Assembly: GCA_964539665.1 (NCBI GenBank)
Contig: CAZIKB010000170.1
Coordinates: 1-11,052 of the forward strand
Direction of reading: 5' to 3'
DNA from: CAZIKB01 sp964539665
Lineage (GTDB): Bacteria > Zhuqueibacterota > Zhuqueibacteria > Oceanimicrobiales > Oceanimicrobiaceae
Length of the DNA: 11,052 nt
Below, piece after piece: positions 1-7,137 of this stretch (its first letter is position 1; each line of letters opens with the position of its first letter). The position numbers were made by a program, and so were the translations under genes. Below the pieces are notes generated by a model that saw only the letters and a program-made list of their open reading frames with translations, made no database searches and had not been told where the DNA came from.

Positions 1-176
1 TTAGCGACCAATTAACACCCAATATTCGAGTCAGATATAATTTCAGGGAAGGCAATGATTTATGGTTGGTCTATAATGAGGGTTTTAATACCGACAGGGC
101 AAATACCACTCCGATATTGCCGAGAACAGACAGCCGGACAATTATGATGAAGTATACTTACACATTTAAAAAATAG
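1..176 (+). CDS. C-terminal end of probable DUF5916 (CBM9-like) outer-membrane protein, partial
   Basis: An open frame enters from the left edge and ends at the TAG at 174-176, giving the last 57 residues of a protein whose start lies outside the window. The visible part contains N-I-R-V-R-Y-N-F followed by D-L-W-L-V-Y-N-E-G and ends in I-M-M-K-Y-T-Y-T-F-K-K. This alternating polar/hydrophobic pattern with an aromatic near-terminal residue is typical of the last beta strands of an outer-membrane barrel. The wording 'LWLVYNEG..TDR', then an arginine-rich turn, then 'KYTYTF' matches what I remember of the C-terminus of DUF5916 proteins, which carry an N-terminal family 9 carbohydrate-binding-like domain. 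The family assignment rests on this short tail only. It could be another barrel-forming protein. No link to the downstream genes is evident; a strong inverted repeat separates them. Confidence 0.62.
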   Translation, partial: SDQLTPNIRVRYNFREGNDLWLVYNEGFNTDRANTTPILPRTDSRTIMMKYTYTFKK

Positions 177-198
177 AAATTAAAATCATGATCCTGGC

Positions 199-250
199 AT
201 CGTAATTATTATTGAAAATAGCTACTCATATTTCAATAAGTAATTACGAT
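199..250. terminator. Long imperfect inverted repeat, probable terminator or 3' stem-loop
   Basis: The arm at 199-217 pairs with the arm at 231-250: ten base pairs (ATCGTAATTA), one bulged G at 240, then nine base pairs (TTATTGAAA), around a 13-base loop. It begins 22 bases after the stop of the upstream gene and ends 87 bases before the next start, a typical place for a transcription terminator. The stem is AT-rich and no run of T follows (the next bases are TTGGAATAAG), so it is not a textbook intrinsic terminator. An operator or an mRNA-stabilising stem is also possible. Confidence 0.45.
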
Positions 251-323
251 TTGGAATAAGCATTCTTTAGTAGAAAATATTTAACTAAGAGAATTCACCA
301 TGAAACGAATTTGCGTTAATTTT

Positions 324-330
324 AAGGAGG
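324..330 (+). promoter_or_regulatory. Strong ribosome binding site that fixes a TTG start
   Basis: AAGGAGG lies seven bases before the TTG at 338-340. It is the best SD match near this gene. The protein read from the TTG begins directly with a good signal peptide, so the rare start codon is well supported. Confidence 0.75.
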
Positions 331-337
331 AACCGTA

Positions 338-682
338 TTGAATAAATATTTTTTGGTTGGATTAATGATTTTGTTCATCATTTGCATAAGCGGTGAAACG
401 ACTGCACAAAATTCTAAAACTTCAGGATTGAAGAAAGCAAAGTTCAGATTATTAAATATGCATTACGAAAATTCAAATGGTGAAAAGGGTGTAACTACCT
501 ACGAATACAATAATGACGGAGTTGTATATAAAGCCCTGTGGCATCTTTTGGATGGGAAACGTAGTTCGATTAATTATCATATTTATGATGAAAACGGCAA
601 CCTGAACAAAATACACTGGAATTTTTCATTTGATGGAACACAAACTTATTTATTCGAATATCAAAAAGTGACGAAAGGCTAA
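338..682 (+). CDS. Small secreted protein of unknown function with YD-repeat-like strands
   Basis: The product has 114 residues. Residues 1-23 form a Sec signal peptide: an N-K-Y basic start, a hydrophobic core FLVGLMILFIICI, and a likely cleavage after T-T-A before Q24. The mature part contains tandem Y-x-x-x-G segments: Y-E-Y-N-N-D-G-V-V-Y, Y-H-I-Y-D-E-N-G-N-L, then F-E-Y at the end. These resemble the tyrosine/aspartate-rich beta-hairpins of RHS/YD-type proteins, which usually occur in longer arrays. With only two or three units this is either a genuinely short family member or a shortened one; no continuation is visible in other frames. The gene starts at TTG behind a perfect SD and lies 31 bases before the ABC permease gene, so the two may be co-transcribed. 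I do not recognise a specific family and assign no function beyond export to the periplasm or cell surface. Confidence 0.72.
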   Translation: MNKYFLVGLMILFIICISGETTAQNSKTSGLKKAKFRLLNMHYENSNGEKGVTTYEYNNDGVVYKALWHLLDGKRSSINYHIYDENGNLNKIHWNFSFDGTQTYLFEYQKVTKG

Positions 683-713
683 TAATAAATATTCAGACAG
701 TAGAGGAATACTT

Positions 714-3137
714 ATGATTACTAATTTTATAAAAACCACTTTCAGGAATTTCAGGAGATTCAAGGGCTATACTTTTATTAATATTGCCGGACTTGCTGTA
801 GGTATCGCAAGCTGTTTGCTGATTTTACTCTTCGTGAATACCGAGCTGAGTTATGACCGGTTTCATGAAAAAGCCGATCAAATTTATCGCGTCATGATGA
901 AAATCCATATCGGAGCGAATCAGTTTGATGTCACACGGGGACCGTGTCCTCTTTCTGAAGCAATGCTGAAGGATTTCCCAGAAGTTGAAAATTCGGTCAG
1001 GCTTTTTACCCAGCAATCCAGAAGACGGACTACCTATGTTCGTTATGAGGACAACCAGTTCCGGGAGGAAAAATTTATCTGGGCAGATTCCACTATCTTT
1101 GAGGTCTTTACGATTCCATTTATATCGGGCAATCCCAAAACGGCTCTCAAGGAAATGAACTCAGTTGTAATTACTCCTGCAATGGCAAGAAAATATTTTG
1201 CCGATGACAGTCCCATAAACAAAATGATTGAGCTTGAGGACGGCTCGTTGTATAAAGTAACGGGTCTTGTGGAAGAATTACCGCCAAATTCCCATTTCCA
1301 TTATGATTTCATTGCCTCGTTTCAATCTCTGAAAAAAAGCCGCGATCCCGATTGGTATGATACGGCCGCCTATGCTTACATTGTGCTTCCTGAGAATTAT
1401 CCCTATCGCCAGTTAAATGCAAAATTTCCTGAATTCTCCCGCAAATACTATGAACCTATCGTGCAAAAAACCATGGGTGTGTCGTATGACCAGTTCCTGG
1501 AATCTGGCAACTTTTTCGGATTCTATCTGCAGCCGCTGACTGACATCCATCTTCACTCTACTGCGCAAAACAAATTTGAATCGTCAGGAAACATGCAGAC
1601 CGTAATTATCTTTTCAGCTATCGCACTGGTAATTCTGATTGTGGCATGTGTCAATTTTATTAATCTGGCAACTGCGAGATCTGCAAAACGAGCTAATGAA
1701 GTTGTAATTCGAAAAGTGGTTGGCTCAAACCGAATCCAGCTCATAGGGCAGTTTTTAACAGAATCCATTGTGGTCTGTGCTATAGCAGTAGGGATCGGCG
1801 TTTTCATGGTTTACCTTTGTCTGCCATTCTTCAATGATTTAATCGGGAAAAGTTTGACCACGGCTTATCTTACAGATGAGTATTTCTTAATGGGGATTTT
1901 CACTGGTACTGTACTCGTCGGCATCCTTGCTGGAATTTACCCTGCCTTTCGGATGGCATCCTTTGAACCTGTGTCTGTATTGAAAGGAAAAAATCAGTCG
2001 GGAGCAGGTGGGCGGAGGTTTAGAAATATTTTGGTAGTTTTCCAGTTTGCCACATCAATTATTCTCTTTATCGGGACTATTGTGATTCACAATCAGTTAA
2101 ATTATTTCCAGAACAAGGAGTTGGGATTTGATCAAGAACACGTACTCGTCATCTATAGCGCTGAAAAATTAGCGCCAAATCAGGAATCATTCAAAAATGT
2201 GTTGAAACAAAACGCCAACATAGTCAGCGCCACCTACACCGATTGTCTGCCTCAAATTCTCCTGGAAGTGAAAATGTTCCAAAAGGAAGGAGCGTCAGAC
2301 AATAATAATCACACGCTGATTACCATTACCTCAGATTATGATTTCATGGAAACTTACAAGCCGAAGCTTTATGATGGCAGATTTTTTTCACGAAAGCAAT
2401 CTACTGATAATCGTGCAGTAGTCGTGAACCAGGCGGCCCTGAAAGAGCTGAACATCGAAAAGCCCCTGGATAGCCGGTTGTTGCGTATGGATTACCGGGA
2501 TAAACCGTATCAGATTATCGGAGTTCTTGAGGATTTTCATTTGCAATCATTGCATTTTCAAATTCAGCCACTTGCCATGCTGTTCGTGCAAAAAAGACCG
2601 GGTGTACTACTCTCTGTGCGCATACAGCCGAGGACGATTCAGGAAAGCCTGCAATTCATCGAGACACAGTGGAAAAACTTTGTTCCGAGTCAGCCCCTGG
2701 AGTATGTATTTTATGATGATAACTTCGCACTTCAATACAATAGTGAAATACGGGCCGGCAAAGTGTTCGGTGCGTTTTCAAGCCTGGCAATTTTCATTGC
2801 TTGCCTGGGGCTCTTTGGTATTGCTTCTTTTATAGCAGAACAGCGAACTAAAGAAATCGGTATTCGGAAAGTAATGGGCGCTACAATTCCTGGAATACTA
2901 ATTAACCTGAACAAAGAATCAGTAAAATGGGTTTTGATAGCCAATATTATAGCCTGGCCGGTTGCTTATTTTGCTATGCACAAATGGCTGCAAAATTTTG
3001 CTTATCGAATTGATATTGAGGTCTGGATATTCATTATCGCAGCGTTGCTTGCCTTGCTTATTGCTTTGACTACTGTCAGCTTTCAATCCATTAAGGCAGC
3101 CCTGGCCAATCCAGTTAATTCATTACGGTATGAATAG
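714..3137 (+). CDS. FtsX-like ABC transporter permease (orphan MacB-type, duplicated FtsX domains)
   Basis: This 807-residue inner-membrane permease has the usual length and layout for the family. TM1 is at about 20-41, inside the conserved start F-R-N-F-R-R..Y-T-F-I-N-I-A-G-L-A-V-G. A large periplasmic MacB_PCD-like domain follows (about 50-285), then TM2-TM4 (about 295-318, 350-372, 391-412) as the first FtsX domain. TM5 (about 440-460) opens the second half, which has its own periplasmic domain (about 465-680), and TM6-TM8 (about 684-707, 739-759, 770-792) form the second FtsX domain. The cytoplasmic coupling motifs R-x-x-E-[VI]-x-I-R-K-V-[VM]-G appear in both halves: A-N-E-V-V-I-R-K-V-V-G, and T-K-E-I-G-I-R-K-V-M-G. 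The C-terminus A-N-P-V-N-S-L-R-Y-E is the family hallmark. Such permeases work with a separate ATPase, usually in lipoprotein, peptide or drug efflux across the envelope. No ATPase gene is in the window, so the substrate cannot be named. The SD is modest (AGAGGA at 702-707). Confidence 0.93.
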   Translation: MITNFIKTTFRNFRRFKGYTFINIAGLAVGIASCLLILLFVNTELSYDRFHEKADQIYRVMMKIHIGANQFDVTRGPCPLSEAMLKDFPEVENSVRLFTQQSRRRTTYVRYEDNQFREEKFIWADSTIFEVFTIPFISGNPKTALKEMNSVVITPAMARKYFADDSPINKMIELEDGSLYKVTGLVEELPPNSHFHYDFIASFQSLKKSRDPDWYDTAAYAYIVLPENYPYRQLNAKFPEFSRKYYEPIVQKTMGVSYDQFLESGNFFGFYLQPLTDIHLHSTAQNKFESSGNMQTVIIFSAIALVILIVACVNFINLATARSAKRANEVVIRKVVGSNRIQLIGQFLTESIVVCAIAVGIGVFMVYLCLPFFNDLIGKSLTTAYLTDEYFLMGIFTGTVLVGILAGIYPAFRMASFEPVSVLKGKNQSGAGGRRFRNILVVFQFATSIILFIGTIVIHNQLNYFQNKELGFDQEHVLVIYSAEKLAPNQESFKNVLKQNANIVSATYTDCLPQILLEVKMFQKEGASDNNNHTLITITSDYDFMETYKPKLYDGRFFSRKQSTDNRAVVVNQAALKELNIEKPLDSRLLRMDYRDKPYQIIGVLEDFHLQSLHFQIQPLAMLFVQKRPGVLLSVRIQPRTIQESLQFIETQWKNFVPSQPLEYVFYDDNFALQYNSEIRAGKVFGAFSSLAIFIACLGLFGIASFIAEQRTKEIGIRKVMGATIPGILINLNKESVKWVLIANIIAWPVAYFAMHKWLQNFAYRIDIEVWIFIIAALLALLIALTTVSFQSIKAALANPVNSLRYE

Positions 3138-3165
3138 ATTGATGGCCTGGAGTCATGCACAATCC

Positions 3166-3177
3166 AGTATTAATACT
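3166..3177. repeat. Perfect 12-bp palindrome before the cupin gene
   Basis: AGTATTAATACT reads the same on both strands and lies a few bases before the SD (AAGGAG, 3180-3185) of the cupin gene. It could be a small operator or chance in AT-rich DNA. No second copy was noticed. Confidence 0.25.
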
Positions 3178-3196
3178 TAAAGGAGATAAATAATTC

Positions 3197-3529
3197 ATGA
3201 AGATCGAGAATATTCCTTTTGCTATCACTAATTGGAATCAGGTTGAACCTGTTGAATATCCAGGGGAAACTGGTACTTCTTTCTGGCAGATTTTTGAACA
3301 AGGCAATCTTCGAGTTCGTATCGTAGAATACTCGCCAGGATTTAAATCAGATCACTGGTGCAGCCGTGGTCACGTTCTGCTAGTTTTGGAAGGAGAATTG
3401 CTGATTGAATTGAAAGACGGCCAGATTCATCATCTGAAACCCAATATGAGTTTCCAGGCAGAGGATGATGTGGAAAATCCACATTTGGCCAGTACGGAGA
3501 GGGGTGCCAGAGTTTTTATCGTTGATTAA
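3197..3529 (+). CDS. DHCW-motif cupin fold protein
   Basis: This 110-residue single-domain cupin has no signal peptide and is therefore probably cytoplasmic. Diagnostic features are the opening I-E-N-I-P-F, the segment R-V-R-I-V-E-Y-S-P-G-F (39-49), and the block D52-H53-W54-C55-S-R-G58-H59-V, which gives the family its name. After this come the cupin turn L-E-G-E-L (64-68) and a second-motif histidine in N-P-H96. H53, H59 and H96 are the likely metal ligands, with C55 beside them, by analogy with other cupins. Length and ending (R-V-F-I-V-D) match the family as I know it. The biochemical role of the family is not established to my knowledge. The start is supported by AAGGAG, with somewhat long spacing of about 11 bases. 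It lies 59 bases after the permease gene and 135 bases before the propeller run, and nothing in the sequence ties it to either. Confidence 0.88.
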   Translation: MKIENIPFAITNWNQVEPVEYPGETGTSFWQIFEQGNLRVRIVEYSPGFKSDHWCSRGHVLLVLEGELLIELKDGQIHHLKPNMSFQAEDDVENPHLASTERGARVFIVD

Positions 3530-3664
3530 GGTGAGGATTAAGCTTTACTTAACTTTCATAGTTTAGTAACGGTTCTTCTCTGAGTACATTTTTTAAGTGA
3601 AGTATCGTCTTAGCTGGCTGAATTAACGACCAATCTCGGAAGATTTAAAAGTAAGGAGCGGAAG

Positions 3665-5212
3665 ATGAAACTAGTTTTATATGTAATCGGACTAATATCA
3701 GTCCCAGTCTTAATATTTTTCACTTGTTCCAAACAGATTGATTTTCCTGAATTAAAAGGACCATACCTCGGCCAAGAGCCGCCGGATTCCAAACCGAAGA
3801 TTTTTATGCCCGGCATGATTTCCACTTATGATATGGAAGGGTGCATCGCTTTTCTCGATGAAGCTAAAGTATGTGTGTTCTTCAGTGCCGGGACTGGATT
3901 ACTCTATACTTATGAAAAGAATGGAAAATGGACAATACCTGAAAAAGCTCCCTTCCAGAATGAAGGTGGTTTTACAGATTTCACAGCAGGACCAGATGAA
4001 AAGACCTTGCTTATCCAATCCAGCAGACCAACCTCCCCTGGCGATACTTTGAGGGATAGCAATATATGGACAGTCGAGTTGACCGGATCGGAGTGGACAG
4101 AACCTAAACTGTTATCTAAACCGCCCAATTCCGATGTTTACCACGAGGGATTTCCTTCCATGAGTTATGATAAATCGGTATACTTTTTTACAAGCTCGAG
4201 ACCTGATTCACGGATGGGTGAAATGTACCAGTCCCGTTTTATGGGAGATAAATATCGAGAGGTAGAAACGCTCGAAGATCCTTTAAATAGCCGGTATCAC
4301 GAAGTCGATCCTTTTGTTGCCCCTGATGGGAGTTATGTCCTGTTTGGCTCAAACCGTCCGGGTGGATTTACTTTCAGTGACTTATATGTTAGTTTTCGAC
4401 GAGAAGATGGCAGTTGGACACATTCTTTTAATGCAGGTGAGACAGTTAATTCAATTATTGTGCCGATCCGAATGAGTGTTACGCCTGATGGTAAATATTT
4501 CTTTTTTGTGAGTAATATTCCAACACATATTCCAAAGGGTGAGGAAATAAATTCTCAAAAGGTCCAAAGATATGGGGATTATGATATATATTGGCTAACG
4601 ACTGATTTTATTCACAATCTAAAGAAACAGTATTTCAAAACTAAATGCGCGTTTGAATTTTTTGATAGTGAGTATCGAAAAAATGGCCTGGAATCGGCGC
4701 AAGCAAAGTTGGAGTCACTCTATAAAAATGAACTTAATAGTTATCATTTTGAACTATCTGAATTCCTAACACTCTGTGGAGGAATGATCGAATCGGGGAA
4801 TACTATTGAGGCTGAACAAATTTATAATGCTTTGAGAAAAATAATACCTCAGGAATTCCGACTCAAGCTGGGATTTGCACAAGCCAATATTTGTCATGGA
4901 AAAATTAAAAAAGGATTGTTACTACTGAAAGAAATCTGGGAAGAAAAACCATCGGTAAAATTGGAACGCGCATTCGGTATTTTATCCTACTACCTTCAGG
5001 CCACCTCTCAGAAAGATGCTGAATTGGAATTACTACGATTCATCGTCCGGGAATTCCCCAATTCTTATAATGCACATTTTAACCTGGCCCGAGCTTATTC
5101 TCGTTTTAGAGAAACTGAACAAGCTATAAAGCACTGTAAAGAATCTTTGGAATTGAAACCAGGTTTTAGTGACGCCTTAGAACTGCTTGATAGGTTGGAA
5201 AAGGAGCGTTGA
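3665..5212 (+). CDS. PD40-type beta-propeller exported protein with C-terminal TPR domain (paralog 1)
   Basis: The product has 515 residues and is the longest of four tandem paralogs. Residues 1-20 are a hydrophobic export signal ending at C21, probably a lipoprotein, although the residues before the cysteine (I-F-F-T) are a poor lipobox. The family signature L-K-G-P-Y-L-G-Q-E-P-P is at 30-40. PD40/TolB-like propeller strands fill about 55-310, with A-P-D-G-S-Y at 219-224, D-L-Y-V-S-F-R-R-E-D-G-S-W-T, and V-T-P-D-G-K-Y-F-F-F. The propeller ends at D-I-Y-W (W310). The paralogs stop shortly after this point with an L-K-P-x-x-L-K tail. Here the equivalent is degenerate (F-I-H-N-L-K-K-Q-Y-F-K), and about 190 more residues of TPR helices follow, the last clear repeat at about 466-499 (N-A-H-F-N-L-A-R-A-Y ... 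L-E-L-K-P). AAGGAG sits six bases before the ATG. The gene heads a run with short gaps, and no convincing promoter was found in the 135-base spacer upstream. Role inferred: envelope binding or scaffold protein; no catalytic motif seen. Confidence 0.85.
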   Translation: MKLVLYVIGLISVPVLIFFTCSKQIDFPELKGPYLGQEPPDSKPKIFMPGMISTYDMEGCIAFLDEAKVCVFFSAGTGLLYTYEKNGKWTIPEKAPFQNEGGFTDFTAGPDEKTLLIQSSRPTSPGDTLRDSNIWTVELTGSEWTEPKLLSKPPNSDVYHEGFPSMSYDKSVYFFTSSRPDSRMGEMYQSRFMGDKYREVETLEDPLNSRYHEVDPFVAPDGSYVLFGSNRPGGFTFSDLYVSFRREDGSWTHSFNAGETVNSIIVPIRMSVTPDGKYFFFVSNIPTHIPKGEEINSQKVQRYGDYDIYWLTTDFIHNLKKQYFKTKCAFEFFDSEYRKNGLESAQAKLESLYKNELNSYHFELSEFLTLCGGMIESGNTIEAEQIYNALRKIIPQEFRLKLGFAQANICHGKIKKGLLLLKEIWEEKPSVKLERAFGILSYYLQATSQKDAELELLRFIVREFPNSYNAHFNLARAYSRFRETEQAIKHCKESLELKPGFSDALELLDRLEKER

Positions 5213-5245
5213 GAATAATTATAATATTTATCAGGAGGAAGTGCT

Positions 5246-6193
5246 ATGAAACGGGTAATCATAACATTCAGTTTTTTTTGGCTGATGCTACCATTTTATA
5301 CAAATGCTCAACAGACAAATGATTTTCCGAAATTAAAAGGTCTTTACTTCGGCCAAAAGCCGCCGGGCCTGACACCCGAGGTGTTTGCGCCGGAGATTTT
5401 ATCCAAATCCAAACCTGAATGGGCATTCTGTTCGGTATTTTCTCCGGATGGCAATGAATTTTATTTCACCTCGGAGCTGAATGAAAATCCGAGTGATATA
5501 ATGTGGATGAGAAAAGTAAACAACATCTGGACTCAACCTGAAACCGCGCCCTTTAACAGCCCAAATGTGGATAACGATTTATGTCTTTCCTATGATGAAA
5601 ACCGGGTGTTCTGGCGCTCATGGAGGCCTTTGCCCGGGAATAGCGAACCGGAAGAGCACTCTAAGATATGGTATGCTGTTAGAACAACAAACGGTTGGGG
5701 TGATCCTCAACCTTTAAAATGCGGAAACACGGTAGTGCGCGCGGGTTATCCATCAATAAGCAATAATCGTACGCTTTATTTTTCTTATGGCGATGAGCAT
5801 AATACTGGTATTTTTCAGTCAAGATTCGTAAACGACGCATATCGAACTCCTGAACACGTATGTACCGTTAATGATACTATCGACAGTGAGGGAGATATGT
5901 GTATTGCGCCGGATGAAAGTTACATGATTGTGTCTTGCTGGCGCTTGCCAGAAAATAATGGCGATAGTGATCTTTACATCTCTTTTCGTAAAAATGACGG
6001 CTCGTGGACCAAATTTAAAAACATGGGAAAATCAGTCAACACAATAAATAATGAGGGCTGTCCTACAGTTTCTCCCGACGGTAAATACTTATTCTATTTA
6101 AGTGTGGGAGTGGAGGGCGAAGTAGTAAAATGTGACACATACTGGGTGGACTCGAAAGTTATAGAACTATTTAAACCAGATGAATTAAAATAA
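5246..6193 (+). CDS. PD40-type beta-propeller secreted protein (paralog 2)
   Basis: The product has 315 residues. Unlike its three paralogs it has no cysteine at the end of the signal; the region reads F-Y-T-N-A-Q-Q, a normal signal peptidase I site after A21, so it is probably soluble or attached by other means. The family signature L-K-G-L-Y-F-G-Q-K-P-P-G is at 30-41, followed by F-A-P-E-I-L-S. Propeller strands include F-S-P-D-G-N-E-F-Y-F, C-I-A-P-D-E-S-Y-M-I, D-L-Y-I-S-F-R-K-N-D-G-S-W-T and V-S-P-D-G-K-Y-L-F-Y. The last strand (D-T-Y-W-V) leads into the tail S-K-V-I-E-L-F-K-P-D-E-L-K. AGGAGG lies seven bases before the ATG, and the gene starts 33 bases after paralog 1. PD40 propellers commonly bind peptides or cell-wall material in the envelope. 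The ligand here is unknown and no enzymatic residues are recognised. Confidence 0.86.
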   Translation: MKRVIITFSFFWLMLPFYTNAQQTNDFPKLKGLYFGQKPPGLTPEVFAPEILSKSKPEWAFCSVFSPDGNEFYFTSELNENPSDIMWMRKVNNIWTQPETAPFNSPNVDNDLCLSYDENRVFWRSWRPLPGNSEPEEHSKIWYAVRTTNGWGDPQPLKCGNTVVRAGYPSISNNRTLYFSYGDEHNTGIFQSRFVNDAYRTPEHVCTVNDTIDSEGDMCIAPDESYMIVSCWRLPENNGDSDLYISFRKNDGSWTKFKNMGKSVNTINNEGCPTVSPDGKYLFYLSVGVEGEVVKCDTYWVDSKVIELFKPDELK

Positions 6194-6208
6194 TGAGGAG
6201 ATCTAATT

Positions 6209-7123
6209 GTGAAATTTGGAAAATATCTATTTACCCAAACCGTTCTAATTGTTTTATTTGCAACATTCAGCTGCAAAAAAGATCCAATTTCTACACAGGA
6301 TAATTACAGCTTTACGGAATTAACAGGAGAATACCTTGGGCAGACTCCGCCCGGTTCAACTCCGGTTGTATTTGCGCCCAATATAATATCAGTAGATGAC
6401 CATTTTGAGCACAGCGGAGCAGTGTTTTCTCCTGACAAAAGTGAAGTTTACTGGGCTGCAAAGCCCAATGGTAGCAATATATTTCATATATATTTTATGA
6501 AATTAATCGACAGCAGGTGGACTACACCGCAAATTACTTCATTTACGGAACAATATGAAGGCAACCGTCATGCTTTCTCGCCGGATGGACAAAAACTCTA
6601 TTATGAAACAATCAGACATCCCCTGGGAGTATCTATTCTTGTTGTAGAAAGACAGGGTGGAGGCTGGTCAGAACCGTCTGCTGTCTCGTCGGTAATTAAT
6701 TCTACGGGTGGGGAAAGACCTTTTTGCCTTACCCAAAACGGTTCAATGTATTTTGCAAGAGGAACTAGTATAACTGAAGATGAAGAAATATTAGTATCTA
6801 ATTTTGTAGATGGACACTTTGTTGAGCCTGTAGAACTTGGACCAAATATTAATTCAGATTTAACCGAACTATATATATTTGTTGCGCCGGATGAAAGCTA
6901 TATGATAATTGAGTCAAGCGATCATATTAGCTATGCCGACCTCTCAATCAGTTATAAAATGAATGACGGTACATGGTCTGAGAGAATTATCATTCCATTT
7001 GATTGGGCACGATTCCCGGTTGTTTCACCTGATGGGAAATACTTATTCTTTATGGGGTATGAAGGTATCTACTGGGTGAACACTTCATTTATTGAAGAAT
7101 TAAAACCGGATGAGTTGAAGTAA
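6209..7123 (+). CDS. PD40-type beta-propeller lipoprotein (paralog 3)
   Basis: The product has 304 residues, starting at GTG. TGAGGAG at 6194-6200 directly follows the stop of paralog 2 and lies eight bases before the GTG. Reading from there gives a signal with cysteine C22 in A-T-F-S-C, a plausible lipobox. The family signature L-T-G-E-Y-L-G-Q-T-P-P-G is at 38-49. Propeller strands include F-S-P-D-K-S-E-V-Y-W, F-S-P-D-G-Q-K-L-Y-Y, F-V-A-P-D-E-S-Y-M-I and V-S-P-D-G-K-Y-L-F-F. The last strand G-I-Y-W-V leads into the tail T-S-F-I-E-E-L-K-P-D-E-L-K. It is separated from its neighbours by only 15 and 14 bases, so co-translation in one operon is very likely. The DNA of the tail end (7087-7107) is identical over 21 bases to the relic at 9300-9320. 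Function unknown beyond the envelope propeller. Confidence 0.86.
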   Translation: MKFGKYLFTQTVLIVLFATFSCKKDPISTQDNYSFTELTGEYLGQTPPGSTPVVFAPNIISVDDHFEHSGAVFSPDKSEVYWAAKPNGSNIFHIYFMKLIDSRWTTPQITSFTEQYEGNRHAFSPDGQKLYYETIRHPLGVSILVVERQGGGWSEPSAVSSVINSTGGERPFCLTQNGSMYFARGTSITEDEEILVSNFVDGHFVEPVELGPNINSDLTELYIFVAPDESYMIIESSDHISYADLSISYKMNDGTWSERIIIPFDWARFPVVSPDGKYLFFMGYEGIYWVNTSFIEELKPDELK

Positions 7124-7137
7124 GAGGAGATTTTATT

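Noticed and set aside
1553..1807. Antisense open frame of 84 codons inside the permease gene
   Set aside because: It lies opposite a strongly conserved membrane segment, has no SD, and its composition follows the coding strand; it is a shadow.
3530..3664. Spacer before the PD40 run, examined for a promoter or terminator
   Set aside because: Only a weak stem (TTAAG/CTTAA, five pairs) and no convincing -35/-10 or TAnnTTTG box could be seen, so no site is claimed.
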